The translations under genes were made by a program, and so were the position numbers. This document shows positions 1 through 9,061 of a DNA stretch of 64,000 nt, piece after piece. Within the stretch, counting starts at the first letter, position 1; the number at the start of each line of letters is the position of its first letter. Source of the DNA: AG25 sp035604455 (lineage in GTDB: Bacteria; Gemmatimonadota; Gemmatimonadetes; Gemmatimonadales; GWC2-71-9); the NCBI GenBank assembly GCA_035604455.1, contig DATNIM010000042.1:72221-136220 (forward strand), written 5' to 3'. The notes beneath the pieces were generated by a model. It searched no databases, had not been told where the DNA came from, and saw only the letters and a program-made list of their open reading frames with translations.

Positions 1-1
1 C

Positions 2-1003
2 GTCGTCTTCGACGCGCTCCACCCGGAGTGGGAGGACGCCGACTACCAGAAAGCGGTCGCGGCCGGCGTCGATGAGGTGGAGTACGACGTAGCTCGGGCG
101 CTCGTCGAAAACGGCCACGAGGTATGTCTGATCGGCGTGCAGGACCGGCTGGCGCCGATGCTCGATCGGCTCGCCGCGTTTCAGCCCAAACTCGTCTTCA
201 ACGGCTGCGAAGCGTTCGCCGGGGCGGCGCGGCACGAGTACGCTGTCGCGGCGGTGCTCGAGATGCACGGCTACCGCTACACCGGCTCGTCGCCCACTGG
301 CCTCCTCCTCGCCCGCAACAAGTCGCTCGCGAAGAAGATTCTCGCCTATCACGACATCCGGGTCCCCGCGTTCGCGGAGTTCGGGCCGGGCGAACCCGCG
401 GTCCGACCCTCGGAGCTCCGGTTCCCACTCATCGTGAAGCCGCTCCTCGAAGACGCGTCGGTCGGGATCGCCCAGGCCTCGGTGGTCGACGACGACCAGA
501 GCCTGCAGGAACGGGTGGCGTTCATTCACGAGAAGTTCCGCCAGCCGGCCATCGTCGAGGAGCTCGTCGAGGGCCGGGAGCTGTACGTGGGGCTCCTCGG
601 CAACGCGAAGCTCGAGGTCCTGCCCCTGATCGAGCTCACATTCGGGGACCAGGAGACGGGCGACCATCGCATCGCGACCTACAAGGCGAAGTGGGACGAG
701 GAGTACCGCCGCCGGAAAGGCATCCGGAACGTCTTCGCGAAGAGCGTGGCCGCGGACGTGGCGGCGCGCATCACGACTGCCTGCACGACCGCGTTCCGGG
801 CCCTCCTGCTCCAGGACTACGGCCGGGTCGACGTACGGCTCGCGCACGACGACGAGGTCTACGTGCTCGAGGTGAACCCCAATCCCTTCATCGCCCGGGG
901 ACACGAGATGGCGGAGGCGGGCGAGAAGGCCGGGATGAGCTACCCGCGGTTCGTGCAGCGGATCGTCGATGCCGCACTCGAGCGGAGCCGTGGCGCATCG
1001 TAG
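2..1003 (+). CDS. D-alanine-D-alanine ligase-like ATP-grasp protein (5' partial)
   Basis: The reading frame is open from base 2 with no start, so the N-terminus lies outside the window; GTG at 77 is an internal codon. The visible part fits a D-Ala-D-Ala ligase fold: an N-terminal Rossmann-like segment, a central ATP-grasp region (FPLIVKP, then EELVEGRELYVG), and a C-terminal metal-binding stretch DVRL...VLEVNPNP. Such enzymes join a carboxylate to an amine using ATP in the cytoplasm. Housekeeping Ddl makes the peptidoglycan D-Ala-D-Ala dipeptide, but many paralogues have other substrates. The neighbour is a metallopeptidase overlapping by 35 nt rather than a mur cluster, so the substrate cannot be assigned. 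The family call is firm; the substrate is not. Confidence 0.8.
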   Translation, partial: VVFDALHPEWEDADYQKAVAAGVDEVEYDVARALVENGHEVCLIGVQDRLAPMLDRLAAFQPKLVFNGCEAFAGAARHEYAVAAVLEMHGYRYTGSSPTGLLLARNKSLAKKILAYHDIRVPAFAEFGPGEPAVRPSELRFPLIVKPLLEDASVGIAQASVVDDDQSLQERVAFIHEKFRQPAIVEELVEGRELYVGLLGNAKLEVLPLIELTFGDQETGDHRIATYKAKWDEEYRRRKGIRNVFAKSVAADVAARITTACTTAFRALLLQDYGRVDVRLAHDDEVYVLEVNPNPFIARGHEMAEAGEKAGMSYPRFVQRIVDAALERSRGAS

Positions 1004-1982
1004 GGAGGTTCCCCGGCCCGAGTTGCGCTGCCCCCGCTGCGAGGCGGAGGTCGCGCGGTTCTGGCGGTACTGCTCGGACTGTGGCCGGGGCCTCGTGTGG
1101 CGGGACGAGGCGCGGGAGACCGGCGCCGAGTGCTTCTACTGCGGCTGGATCGTCTCGGACCGGTTTTCGTTCTGCCCGTGGTGCGGGCGCTCGATCGCCG
1201 ACAAGGACTCGAGTCCGACCCCGCTCAAGGCGCCGACTGGATTTCGCTTCGACCGGCGGTGTCGCTCGGGTTGCGGCGGCGGGGTCATGTACCCGATGGC
1301 GTTTTGCCCCTGGTGCGGTCGCGCGGAACGGTGGCCGGACCGAGGGTTCGACAACATCTGCCCGCACTGCGATCGCGGCGTGGACGATTGGATGGACGTC
1401 TGTCCGTGGTGCGGCGAAGACGCCACCGGGCGCGACCTGATCCCCCGTGCGCTACGGCGCGCGCGGCGCCTTCTCGCCCTGAGCCGGATCACGCGCTGGG
1501 ACTATCGGGTGCTGTTGCGGCCCGGAGTCTCGGGCGTCGCGCACCGGGCGCCGAAGATCCTCGAAATCGAGCGCCGGTATGTCACGAAGCGCTGGCGGGC
1601 CGAGATCTCGTGGAACCTGCTCACCGGCCTGTTGCTCCACGAACTGGGCCACTCGTTCCTCTTTCACCACTGGGCGTGGTCCCGCACGGGCCGCTTCCGG
1701 CGCGCCTTCGGCGAGGTGCGGATCGCCTACCGGGTGTCGGATTCGACCTGGGTCGATTTCGAGCGCCGCGGGGTCACGACGACGCTGCCGGACTACGTCA
1801 CGGCCTACGCCGCGACCCACCCGCTTGAGGATTTCGCGGAAACCTTCCGGCTCTACGTGGCCCGGCGCGGCCGCCTCCGGGAGCTCTTCGCCGAATTCGG
1901 GCGCAAGCGGAAAGGGGTGCCCGTGTTCGAGAAGTTCCTCGTCTTGCACGACTACGTGCGGAGTCTGCGCGGCTGGCCGTAG
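969..1982 (+). CDS. Zinc-ribbon-array putative metallopeptidase (HELGH)
   Basis: 337 residues. The N-terminal half carries eight CxxC or CxxxC knuckles: C21/C24, C35/C38, C55/C58, C69/C72, C98/C102, C113/C116, C131/C134 and C145/C148. These read as four double zinc ribbons, three ending in CPWCG. The C-terminal half has HELGH at 224-228 in a hydrophobic helix and a later LEDFAETF segment (E287, E291) that could give the third zinc ligand, as in gluzincin peptidases. No signal peptide is seen, so a cytoplasmic location is likely. It overlaps the ATP-grasp gene by 35 nt, suggesting cotranscription. GTG at 990 is an alternative start. The ribbons suggest nucleic-acid or protein binding, but the substrate is unknown. 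Confidence 0.72.
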   Translation: MPHSSGAVAHRREVPRPELRCPRCEAEVARFWRYCSDCGRGLVWRDEARETGAECFYCGWIVSDRFSFCPWCGRSIADKDSSPTPLKAPTGFRFDRRCRSGCGGGVMYPMAFCPWCGRAERWPDRGFDNICPHCDRGVDDWMDVCPWCGEDATGRDLIPRALRRARRLLALSRITRWDYRVLLRPGVSGVAHRAPKILEIERRYVTKRWRAEISWNLLTGLLLHELGHSFLFHHWAWSRTGRFRRAFGEVRIAYRVSDSTWVDFERRGVTTTLPDYVTAYAATHPLEDFAETFRLYVARRGRLRELFAEFGRKRKGVPVFEKFLVLHDYVRSLRGWP

Positions 1983-3671
1983 CTAACCCGCGCGGGAGAG
2001 GCGGGGCACCTCGGTGAGAAACGCGCGCGTGCGCTCGACGGCGGCGCTGTAGAGGGCGAGTTCGGTCTCCCGCCGCGCCTTGTCCCAGCCCAGCAGCTCC
2101 CCCATCAGCGCCGCGACCGCGGGCGCGGCCGCGAGCCCGCGGCCCAGGTCCTCGTAGAAGAGGTGCAGCCGGCGGATCAGCACGTCGCTCAAGCGCACGG
2201 CGAGCTCCCGTTCCACGGCGTGCACGATTTCGGCCCAGATGTCGGGGCGGTTGGGGAGGATCAGGTCGCCGAGCTTCCGGTCCCGCTCGACCAGGTTCGC
2301 GACCGCGGCGGCTTCCGCGCCGTAGCGGCCGACCAGGTGCCGGGCCACGGGCTCGGGGATCTCGCGGGCGATCGTCGCCTGTACCAGCACCTCAAGGTCC
2401 GCCGCCTCGCCGCCCGGCAGCGGGAGCCGTTCGGTCGGCGCGGGGCGCGTCTCGGGCCGGCCGTCCTGGGCATGGAGGACGCTCGAAACCTGGTCCACGA
2501 CGTCACGCCCCATGACACGGTGGGTCGTGAGCTTGCCGCCCGCGACGGTGATCAGGCCGGACGGGGCCGTGACGATCCGGTGCTCCCGCGACACTGCCGC
2601 CGGGGTGACGGCGCGGTCAGGCGAGAGCAGTGGCCGGAGGCCGGCCCAAGTCGCAAACACGTCCCGCGGCGCGAGGCGGGCGTCGGGAAACACGGCGTTG
2701 GCGGACCGGAGGAGATACACGACGTCGTCGCCCGACGCGCGCACCCCTTCGGGCGGCACCGGGTCGTCCGTGTCGGTGGTGCCGATGTAGCTCATGTCGC
2801 CCCACGGCAGCACGAACATCACGCGGCCGTCAATGGGCGAGATGAACGTGATCGCATTCTCATGGCCGAGCCGCGCGCGGGGCACGGCCACGTGCACGCC
2901 CTTCGTCGCGCGGAGCAGCGGCGTGACCGAAGGGTCGTCCTGCTGCCGCAGCCGATCGACCCAGGGCCCCGTGGCGTTGACGACAACGCGGGCGTGGACA
3001 GACCACGTGGTGCCGGTGAGCACGTCCTCGACCGTCGCCCCGCGCAGCATGCCGTCCGACTTGAGCAGGTTCGTGACCGAGGCATAGTTCGCCACGAGGG
3101 CGCCGGCCGCTGCTGCGCTGCGCAGCGTACCAAGCGCCAGGCGGGCGTCGTCCGTCTGCGCGTCGTAGTAGAAGCCCGCACCGGCAAGGCCCTTGGTGCG
3201 CAGGCGGGGCTCGACGCGGCTCACCGCCTTCGGTCCGAGCCAGCGGTGCATGCGCGTGTTGCGGAAGGACGCCAGCGCGTCATAGACCCAGAGACCGGCC
3301 CGCAGCTGCCAGGCCGGGACCCGGCTCCCGCGGTAGATCGGGAACACAAACGCGAGCGGGTGCACGAGATGAGGGGCAATGCGGAGCAGGACCGCCCGCT
3401 CGCGGCTCGCCTCGAGGACGAGGCGCCAGTCGCCGTGCTCGAGATAGCGGAGCCCGCCGTGAATCAGTCGCGAGGACCCAGACGACGTCGCGCCGGCGAA
3501 ATCGCCCTGGTCGACCACCGCCGTTCGGATGCCGCGGAGCGCGGCTTCGCGCGCCGTCGCTGCGCCGACGATGCCCCCGCCGACGATGAGCAGATCGACC
3601 GGGTCCGCCGCCATGGAGGCGAGCGCGCTCGCACGAGTGCGCATGGACGAAGCGGTGGCAGCGTCGGACAT
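1983..3671 (-). CDS. glpD: Aerobic glycerol-3-phosphate dehydrogenase
   Basis: 562 residues, the usual size for FAD-dependent GlpD, which oxidises sn-glycerol 3-phosphate to dihydroxyacetone phosphate and passes electrons to quinone at the inner membrane. The N-terminus has the FAD dinucleotide fold (LLIVGGGIVGAATAREA). It is followed by the family signature SSGSSRLIHGGLRYLE and, further on, YIGTTDTD and GGKLTTHR, then a helical C-terminal domain. The ATG at 3671 is chosen because upstream codons look non-coding and it gives the normal N-terminal distance to the FAD motif. The stop abuts the metallopeptidase stop convergently. It diverges from the beta-oxidation operon. No glpF or glpK is present nearby. 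Confidence 0.93.
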   Translation of the reverse strand: MSDAATASSMRTRASALASMAADPVDLLIVGGGIVGAATAREAALRGIRTAVVDQGDFAGATSSGSSRLIHGGLRYLEHGDWRLVLEASRERAVLLRIAPHLVHPLAFVFPIYRGSRVPAWQLRAGLWVYDALASFRNTRMHRWLGPKAVSRVEPRLRTKGLAGAGFYYDAQTDDARLALGTLRSAAAAGALVANYASVTNLLKSDGMLRGATVEDVLTGTTWSVHARVVVNATGPWVDRLRQQDDPSVTPLLRATKGVHVAVPRARLGHENAITFISPIDGRVMFVLPWGDMSYIGTTDTDDPVPPEGVRASGDDVVYLLRSANAVFPDARLAPRDVFATWAGLRPLLSPDRAVTPAAVSREHRIVTAPSGLITVAGGKLTTHRVMGRDVVDQVSSVLHAQDGRPETRPAPTERLPLPGGEAADLEVLVQATIAREIPEPVARHLVGRYGAEAAAVANLVERDRKLGDLILPNRPDIWAEIVHAVERELAVRLSDVLIRRLHLFYEDLGRGLAAAPAVAALMGELLGWDKARRETELALYSAAVERTRAFLTEVPRLSRAG

Positions 3672-3778
3672 TGGGCTCCGCTTGGCTCGGCACCGCGCCC
3701 GGTGATAGGTTTTCGGACGGTGCTCCAGGTCCCCGGCGGGTGGTTGGGTGCTGGTGCGGGGCGCGGAAGGAGAATGTA

Positions 3779-5038
3779 ATGCCGGGCGCACAGGGGCGGC
3801 GGGTGGCGGTCATCGCCGGGTGTCGGACGCCGTTCTGCCGCGCGGGAACGCTGCTCCGAAGCGCGCGAGCCGTCGATCTCGCGCGACACGTGGCGCGCGA
3901 GCTCCTCGAGCGCACGAACCTGGACGGCCGCGCCGTGGACGAAGTGGTCTTCGGGCAGGTGATCCCCTCGCCGCTCGTCGCGAACGTCGCGCGCGAAGTG
4001 AGCCTCCTGCCGCAGTTTCCACGAGACATCCCCGCGTACTCGCTCAGCCGGGCCTGCGCCTCAGGCGCCCAGGCCATCGCTGCCGCGGCCGATCAGATCA
4101 CGCTGGGACACACGAATGTGGCCATTGCGGGCGGCGTCGAATCGCTCTCCGACATCCCGGTCCTCGCCTCGCGCCCCCTCGCGGACGCGCTCGTCAGCGC
4201 GAGCAAAGCCAAGAGCTTGAAGCAGCGCACCCTGCCGTTCACCCGCCTGCGGCCGCGGGACCTCGTTCCGGTCTCGCCCGCCATCGCCGAACCGTCGACC
4301 GGGGAGACGATGGGTCAGTCGGCCGAGAAGATGGCCAAGGAGAACCGGATCTCCCGGATCGCGCAGGACGAGTGGGCGTTGCGGAGCCACACGCTCGCCG
4401 CCCGTGGAACGGACGACGGGCGCCTGGTGGCCGAGATCGTTCCGTGGTTCCCCGAGCGCCCCGACGCCCCGGTCGTCACCGCCGACAACGGCATCCGCCG
4501 CGATACCTCGCTCGAGCAGATGAAACGGCTGCCGCCCGTCTTCGACCGCCGCTACGGCAGCATCACCGCGGCGAACAGTTCCCCGCTCACCGACGGCGCC
4601 TCGGCGGTCCTCCTCATGGGGGAGGACACGGCGCGGACCCTCGGGTACGAGCCCCTGGCGTTCATCCGGTCGTACGCCGTCGCCGCCGTGGACCCTGGAT
4701 GGCAGCTGCTGCAGGCTCCCGTCTGGGCCGTCCCGAAGGCGCTCGAGCGCGCGCGGGTCGCCTGGAGCGATCTCGGCCTGATCGAGATCCACGAAGCGTT
4801 CGCGGCGCAAGTCCTCTCGAACCTGCAGGGCTTCGCCGGCCATGGGTGGACGCTCAACGAGGACCTCATCAACGTGATGGGCGGCTCGATCGCCATCGGC
4901 CACCCCTTCGGGGCGACGGGCGGACGCCTCGTGACCACGCTCGCCCACGAAATGCAGCGCCGCGGGGTCGCGCTCGGGCTCGTTTCGATCTGCGCGCAGG
5001 GTGGCATGGGGTTCGCGATGGTCCTGGAGCGCGCGTGA
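3779..5038 (+). CDS. fadI: Acetyl-CoA C-acyltransferase (thiolase)
   Basis: 419 residues. A thiolase that cleaves 3-ketoacyl-CoA with CoA in the last step of beta-oxidation. The acylated nucleophile is Cys93 in SRACASGAQAI. GHPFGATGGR holds the catalytic His, and CAQGGMGFAMVLE near the C-terminus holds the second Cys. A GGAG Shine-Dalgarno about 9 nt upstream supports ATG 3779. The stop overlaps the GTG start of the FadJ-like gene (GTGA), so the two are translationally coupled, as in fadI-fadJ or fadA-fadB pairs. The long insertion between 130 and 200 and the partner type favour FadI over FadA; that choice is an inference. Confidence 0.9.
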   Translation: MPGAQGRRVAVIAGCRTPFCRAGTLLRSARAVDLARHVARELLERTNLDGRAVDEVVFGQVIPSPLVANVAREVSLLPQFPRDIPAYSLSRACASGAQAIAAAADQITLGHTNVAIAGGVESLSDIPVLASRPLADALVSASKAKSLKQRTLPFTRLRPRDLVPVSPAIAEPSTGETMGQSAEKMAKENRISRIAQDEWALRSHTLAARGTDDGRLVAEIVPWFPERPDAPVVTADNGIRRDTSLEQMKRLPPVFDRRYGSITAANSSPLTDGASAVLLMGEDTARTLGYEPLAFIRSYAVAAVDPGWQLLQAPVWAVPKALERARVAWSDLGLIEIHEAFAAQVLSNLQGFAGHGWTLNEDLINVMGGSIAIGHPFGATGGRLVTTLAHEMQRRGVALGLVSICAQGGMGFAMVLERA

Positions 5039-7158
5039 CGGCCCTCGCACTCGAGATCACCGACGGCGTCGCGGTGGTGACGCTTGATGTCCCGGGCGCG
5101 TCGGTCAACACGATCAGCCGGGCCGTTCGCGACGAGTGCGCCGCGTGCTTCGAGCGGCTCGCCCAGGACAGGAGCGTCCGCGCGGTCGCGTTTCTTTCGG
5201 GCAAGCGCGACGGGTTCATCGCCGGTGCCAACATCGAGGAGTTCGTCGCGTTGACGAGCGCGCCCGAGGCGGAGCAGCTGGTAACGAGCGCTCAGCAGCT
5301 GCTCGAGCGGATCGCGCGGTTCCCGAAGCCCGTGGTGGTCGGGATACACGGTGCCTGCCTCGGCGGCGGGCTCGAGTTCGCTCTGGCCTGCCACTACCGG
5401 GTAGTGACCGACCATCCGAAGACCCAGCTCGGACTTCCGGAAGTGCAGCTCGGGCTGCTGCCAGCTGTCGGGGGATGCCAGCGGCTCCCCCGGCTGATCG
5501 GCGTCCGGGCGGCGCTCGACATCATCCTCGCCGGCCGCTCGGAGCGCGCCGCGAAAGCCTGGCGCCTGGGGATCGCGGATGAGCTCGTCCCCGTTCCCAT
5601 CCTGCGCGACGTCGTACTCGCCGCGGCCGGCCGCTTGGCCGGCGGCTGGCGTCCCGAGCGCAGGCGGCCGGGCGGCGTGCTAGGGCTTCTGCTCGACCGG
5701 ACACCCCTCGGCTGCCGCGTCGTCTTCGAGCTCGCGCGGCGCCGCGTGCGGGCCACCACCCACGGCAACTATCCCGCGCCCCTCGCCGCGCTCGAGGCCG
5801 TGGAATACGGCCAGCGACACGGTGTCGCGAGCGGATTGAAGCGCGAAGCCGAGCTCTTCGGTCAGCTCGCCGTGGGGGACGTGTCCCGGAAACTGGTCCA
5901 GATCTTCTTTGCCACGACGGCCTTGAAAAAGGATTACGGCATCCCCACTGCTCCCGCGCCCCTCGAGGTGCGCCGGTTGGGGGTCGTGGGTGCCGGGTTC
6001 ATGGGCGCGGGGATCGCGGGTACGGCGGTCGTGCAGGCGCAGGTCGACGTCCGCCTGAAGGACGCCGATTTGCCGAGGGTCGCGCGCGGTCTCGCGGCCG
6101 CGCGCGCCGTGGTGAACGAGCGCCTCGCGAGACGACGGATCACGCGCTACGAGCACGCGCGACTCGTCGCCTCGCTGTCCGGGAGCGACCACTACACCGG
6201 GTTCGGCCGCGCAGACCTCGTGATCGAAGCGGTGTTCGAGGATCTCGGGCTCAAGCAGCAGGTTGTCGGAGAGATCGAGGCCGTCACGTCCCCAAGCGCG
6301 GTGGTCGCGACCAATACGTCGAGCATCCCGATCGCGTCGATCGCGAGCCGCGCGGGCCGGCCCGACCGCATCGTCGGGATGCATTTCTTTTCGCCCGTCG
6401 CGCGCATGCCGCTGCTCGAGGTGATCCCTTCGGAGACGACGGCCCCGGAGGTCGTGAGCACGGCGGTCGCGTTCGGACGCCGGATGGGCAAGACAGTGGT
6501 CGTGGTGCGCGATCGGCCGGGCTTTTGGGTGAACCGGATACTGGCGCCATACATGAACGAAGCGGGGTACCTCGTGCTCGAAGGCGCCGCGATCGAGGAG
6601 ATCGACCACTTGATGGTCGCCTGGGGATTTCCCGTCGGCCCGATCACCCTGCTCGACGAAGTCGGTCTCGACGTGGCCGAAAAAGCGTGCGGCGTGCTGT
6701 ACGCGGCATTTGGCGAGCGCCTGGCGCCCTCGCCCGCGGTGCCCCGGCTCGTCAACGACGGGCGTTTTGGCCGCAAGAACCAGCGCGGGTTTTATCGGTA
6801 TGCTGGCGGCAAGAAGCGCGGGGCCGATCCGACCGTGGGCGAGCTTCTCGGTGTCCAGCCCAACGGTGGCGCGCATGCCGCCACGGTTCTCCAGCGGCTC
6901 GTGCTCGTGATCTTGAACGAGGCGGCCCGCGCCTTCGGGGAGGGGATCGTACGGCAGCCGCGCGACGGCGACATCGCCGCCCTGTACGGATTCGGGTTCC
7001 CGGCGTTTCGTGGCGGTCCGCTGCGGCACGCCGACGACCTCGGCGCCGCCCGTCTGGTGAGCGAGCTCGAGCGGCTGACCGAGCGCCACGGACCCCGCTT
7101 TGCCCCCTGCGACGTGCTCGTCGAGCAGGCGCGGAGCGGGACGAAGTTCTACAACTAA
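5035..7158 (+). CDS. fadJ: Bifunctional enoyl-CoA hydratase / 3-hydroxyacyl-CoA dehydrogenase
   Basis: 707 residues, the normal size for FadJ/FadB. The N-terminal crotonase domain has the oxyanion segment FIAGANIEEF and both catalytic glutamates (GGGLEFALACHY and LGLPEVQLGLLP). The middle domain has the NAD motif LGVVGAGFMGAGIAG, the catalytic His in HFFSPVARMPLLEVI and the Asn in WVNRILAPYMNEA. A C-terminal helical dimerisation domain ends at the stop. It hydrates trans-2-enoyl-CoA and oxidises the product to 3-ketoacyl-CoA for the thiolase encoded just upstream. The GTG start at 5035 overlaps the thiolase stop. No acyl-CoA dehydrogenase is found in the window. Confidence 0.93.
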   Translation: MTALALEITDGVAVVTLDVPGASVNTISRAVRDECAACFERLAQDRSVRAVAFLSGKRDGFIAGANIEEFVALTSAPEAEQLVTSAQQLLERIARFPKPVVVGIHGACLGGGLEFALACHYRVVTDHPKTQLGLPEVQLGLLPAVGGCQRLPRLIGVRAALDIILAGRSERAAKAWRLGIADELVPVPILRDVVLAAAGRLAGGWRPERRRPGGVLGLLLDRTPLGCRVVFELARRRVRATTHGNYPAPLAALEAVEYGQRHGVASGLKREAELFGQLAVGDVSRKLVQIFFATTALKKDYGIPTAPAPLEVRRLGVVGAGFMGAGIAGTAVVQAQVDVRLKDADLPRVARGLAAARAVVNERLARRRITRYEHARLVASLSGSDHYTGFGRADLVIEAVFEDLGLKQQVVGEIEAVTSPSAVVATNTSSIPIASIASRAGRPDRIVGMHFFSPVARMPLLEVIPSETTAPEVVSTAVAFGRRMGKTVVVVRDRPGFWVNRILAPYMNEAGYLVLEGAAIEEIDHLMVAWGFPVGPITLLDEVGLDVAEKACGVLYAAFGERLAPSPAVPRLVNDGRFGRKNQRGFYRYAGGKKRGADPTVGELLGVQPNGGAHAATVLQRLVLVILNEAARAFGEGIVRQPRDGDIAALYGFGFPAFRGGPLRHADDLGAARLVSELERLTERHGPRFAPCDVLVEQARSGTKFYN

Positions 7159-7171
7159 GCCGCTTGCCCGG

Positions 7172-8125
7172 ATGCTCGCGCGAGCAGGCCTCTTGTGGGT
7201 ATCAGAGCGGCCAGCAGTCGTCCGCCTGGTGCGTTCGAGTGGACTCGGTCGGCGCCTCGCGGCGCGGTTCGTGGCGGGTGACGACGTGTCGAGCGCGGTG
7301 CGCGCTGTGCAGGAGCTCAACGCGGCGGGCGTCGCGGCCACACTCGACGTGCTCGGGGAATCGGTCACGAGTGCGGCTGAGGCGCGCGCCGCGCGGGACG
7401 CGTATCTCGAGACGCTCGACGCCATCGCGCGGGCCCATGCCGCGAGTCATGTTTCGCTCAAGCTCACCCAGCTCGGTCTCGATGTTTCGGAAGAGCGGTG
7501 CGTCTCGAACGTCGAGGCGGTAATCGAACGCGCGCGAGCGTTGGGCTCCTTCGTCCGTATCGACATGGAAGGGTCGGCGTACACGGAACGCACCCTCGCT
7601 CTTTTTCGCGATCGTTTCCGGCCTGAGTTCGGGACCGCGGTCGGCGTCGTGCTCCAATCCTATCTCCGGCGGACTGAACACGACTTGACGGACCTTCTCC
7701 GAGTGGGCGCGCGCATCCGGCTGTGCAAGGGGGCCTATCAGGAGCCCGCGACGGTCGCGTTTCCGCGAAAGAGCGACGTCGACGCGAACTATGTCCGCTG
7801 TATGGAGCGCCTGCTCAAGGAGGGCAGGGAGCCCGCGATCGCCACGCACGACGAGGCCCTCATCGAGCACGCCAAGGCGTTCGCTCGACGCGAGGGCCTC
7901 CCCCCTGAGCGGTTCGAGTTCCAGATGCTCTATGGCGTGCGGCGCGACCTCCAGCGCGCGCTCCGGCGCGACGGATATCGCGTCAGGGTGTACGTGCCCT
8001 TCGGGGGCGCGTGGTACCGCTATCTCGTGCGGCGGCTCGCGGAGCGTCCCGCCAACCTGTGGTTCGTCGCGGGCAACGTCCTCCGGGAAGCCTTGTCGCG
8101 TCGCAGTGTGGATCACCGCGCATGA
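7172..8125 (+). CDS. putA: Proline dehydrogenase
   Basis: 317 residues, the monofunctional bacterial ProDH size; putA is used loosely because no P5C dehydrogenase domain follows. It is an FAD-dependent (beta/alpha)8 barrel oxidising L-proline to pyrroline-5-carboxylate. Visible family features are the SLKLTQLGL strand, FVRIDMEGS, GVVLQSYLRRTEHD, RLCKGAYQEP, ATHDEALI, FEFQMLYGVR and the C-terminal YVPFGGAWYRYLVRRLAERPAN with the substrate arginines. ATG 7172 lies 13 nt after fadJ, and the stop overlaps the rsgA ATG (ATGA). The gene sits in a catabolic operon with beta-oxidation genes, in line with use of amino acids and fatty acids. Confidence 0.92.
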   Translation: MLARAGLLWVSERPAVVRLVRSSGLGRRLAARFVAGDDVSSAVRAVQELNAAGVAATLDVLGESVTSAAEARAARDAYLETLDAIARAHAASHVSLKLTQLGLDVSEERCVSNVEAVIERARALGSFVRIDMEGSAYTERTLALFRDRFRPEFGTAVGVVLQSYLRRTEHDLTDLLRVGARIRLCKGAYQEPATVAFPRKSDVDANYVRCMERLLKEGREPAIATHDEALIEHAKAFARREGLPPERFEFQMLYGVRRDLQRALRRDGYRVRVYVPFGGAWYRYLVRRLAERPANLWFVAGNVLREALSRRSVDHRA

Positions 8126-9048
8126 TCGGGGTCGTCCTCGAGCGCCAAGGAGCGACGCTGCGCGTCCAGACCGAGGGCGGGGAGGTCCGCGCGGTGCTGC
8201 GGGGCCGCCTGAAACAGGGGGAGACCGACCACGTGGTGGCGGGCGACGTGGTCGACTTCGAACAGGGTGCGGACGGTCCCGCCACGATCACGGGGATGCG
8301 GCCGCGCAAGTCGGTGCTCGCCCGCCGCGCTGCGGGAGAGCGCGATTCACACCGCGCGCAGCCGATCGTCGCGAACGTCGACCAGGTGGTGGTCGTCACG
8401 GCGGCGCGTGAACCCGATCCGAATCTCCGCATGCTCGACCGGTTCCTGGTGATCGCCGCCGCGAACGACCTACCTGCCGTCATCGTCGTGAACAAGGTCG
8501 ATCTGGACCGAGGCGCGGTCGAGCGCTTAGGCGCCCGGTTCGGACCTGCACGCTACCGGATCGTGGCGACGTCCGTGCGCACGGGGGCGCTCGGCGGGCT
8601 GGGCGCGATACTCGAAGGTCGGGCCTCCGTCCTCGCGGGCCCGTCGGGCGTCGGCAAGTCGAGCCTCCTCAACGCGCTCTATCCCGGTCTCGGGCTTCGG
8701 ACGGGCGGCGTCAGTGAGCGCTTTGGAGCGGGGCGCCATACGACGCGCGCGGCGGTGCTGGTCCCGCTCGACGCGCGGGGCGGGTTTGTAGCGGATACGC
8801 CGGGGCTGCGGGAAGTGGGGACGTGGGCGCTCGACCCGAACGCGCTCGCGGCGTGCTTCCCTGAGTTCCGTCCGTTTCTCGATCGGTGCCGGTTCGACAA
8901 CTGCCGGCACATGCTCGAGCCCGACTGCGCCGTGCGCGAGGCCGCAGGCGCAGGCGCCTTCGACGCCGACCGGCTGGCGTCCTATCAGCGGCTGTTCGAG
9001 GAGGTCAACGTTCCCGCGTGGTCGAGCGGTCGGGGCCGCCCGCACTGA
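8122..9048 (+). CDS. rsgA: Ribosome small subunit-dependent GTPase A
   Basis: 308 residues. A circularly permuted GTPase that helps mature the 30S subunit. Order seen: an N-terminal OB-fold (about 1-70), the G4 motif NKVD at 124-127, the P-loop GPSGVGKSS at about 173-181, the G3 motif DTPG, and a C-terminal zinc knuckle with Cys and His in CRFDNCRHMLEPDC. The permuted order G4-G1-G3 is diagnostic. Its ATG overlaps the proline dehydrogenase stop, so it is the last gene of the operon. A housekeeping ribosome factor is an unusual partner for catabolic genes, which may simply reflect tight packing. Confidence 0.95.
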   Translation: MIGVVLERQGATLRVQTEGGEVRAVLRGRLKQGETDHVVAGDVVDFEQGADGPATITGMRPRKSVLARRAAGERDSHRAQPIVANVDQVVVVTAAREPDPNLRMLDRFLVIAAANDLPAVIVVNKVDLDRGAVERLGARFGPARYRIVATSVRTGALGGLGAILEGRASVLAGPSGVGKSSLLNALYPGLGLRTGGVSERFGAGRHTTRAAVLVPLDARGGFVADTPGLREVGTWALDPNALAACFPEFRPFLDRCRFDNCRHMLEPDCAVREAAGAGAFDADRLASYQRLFEEVNVPAWSSGRGRPH

Positions 9049-9061
9049 TGCGATGCGACGG

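Noticed and set aside
2163..3779. 538-codon open frame antisense to glpD
   Set aside because: A GC shadow without recognisable motifs; glpD on the other strand is complete.
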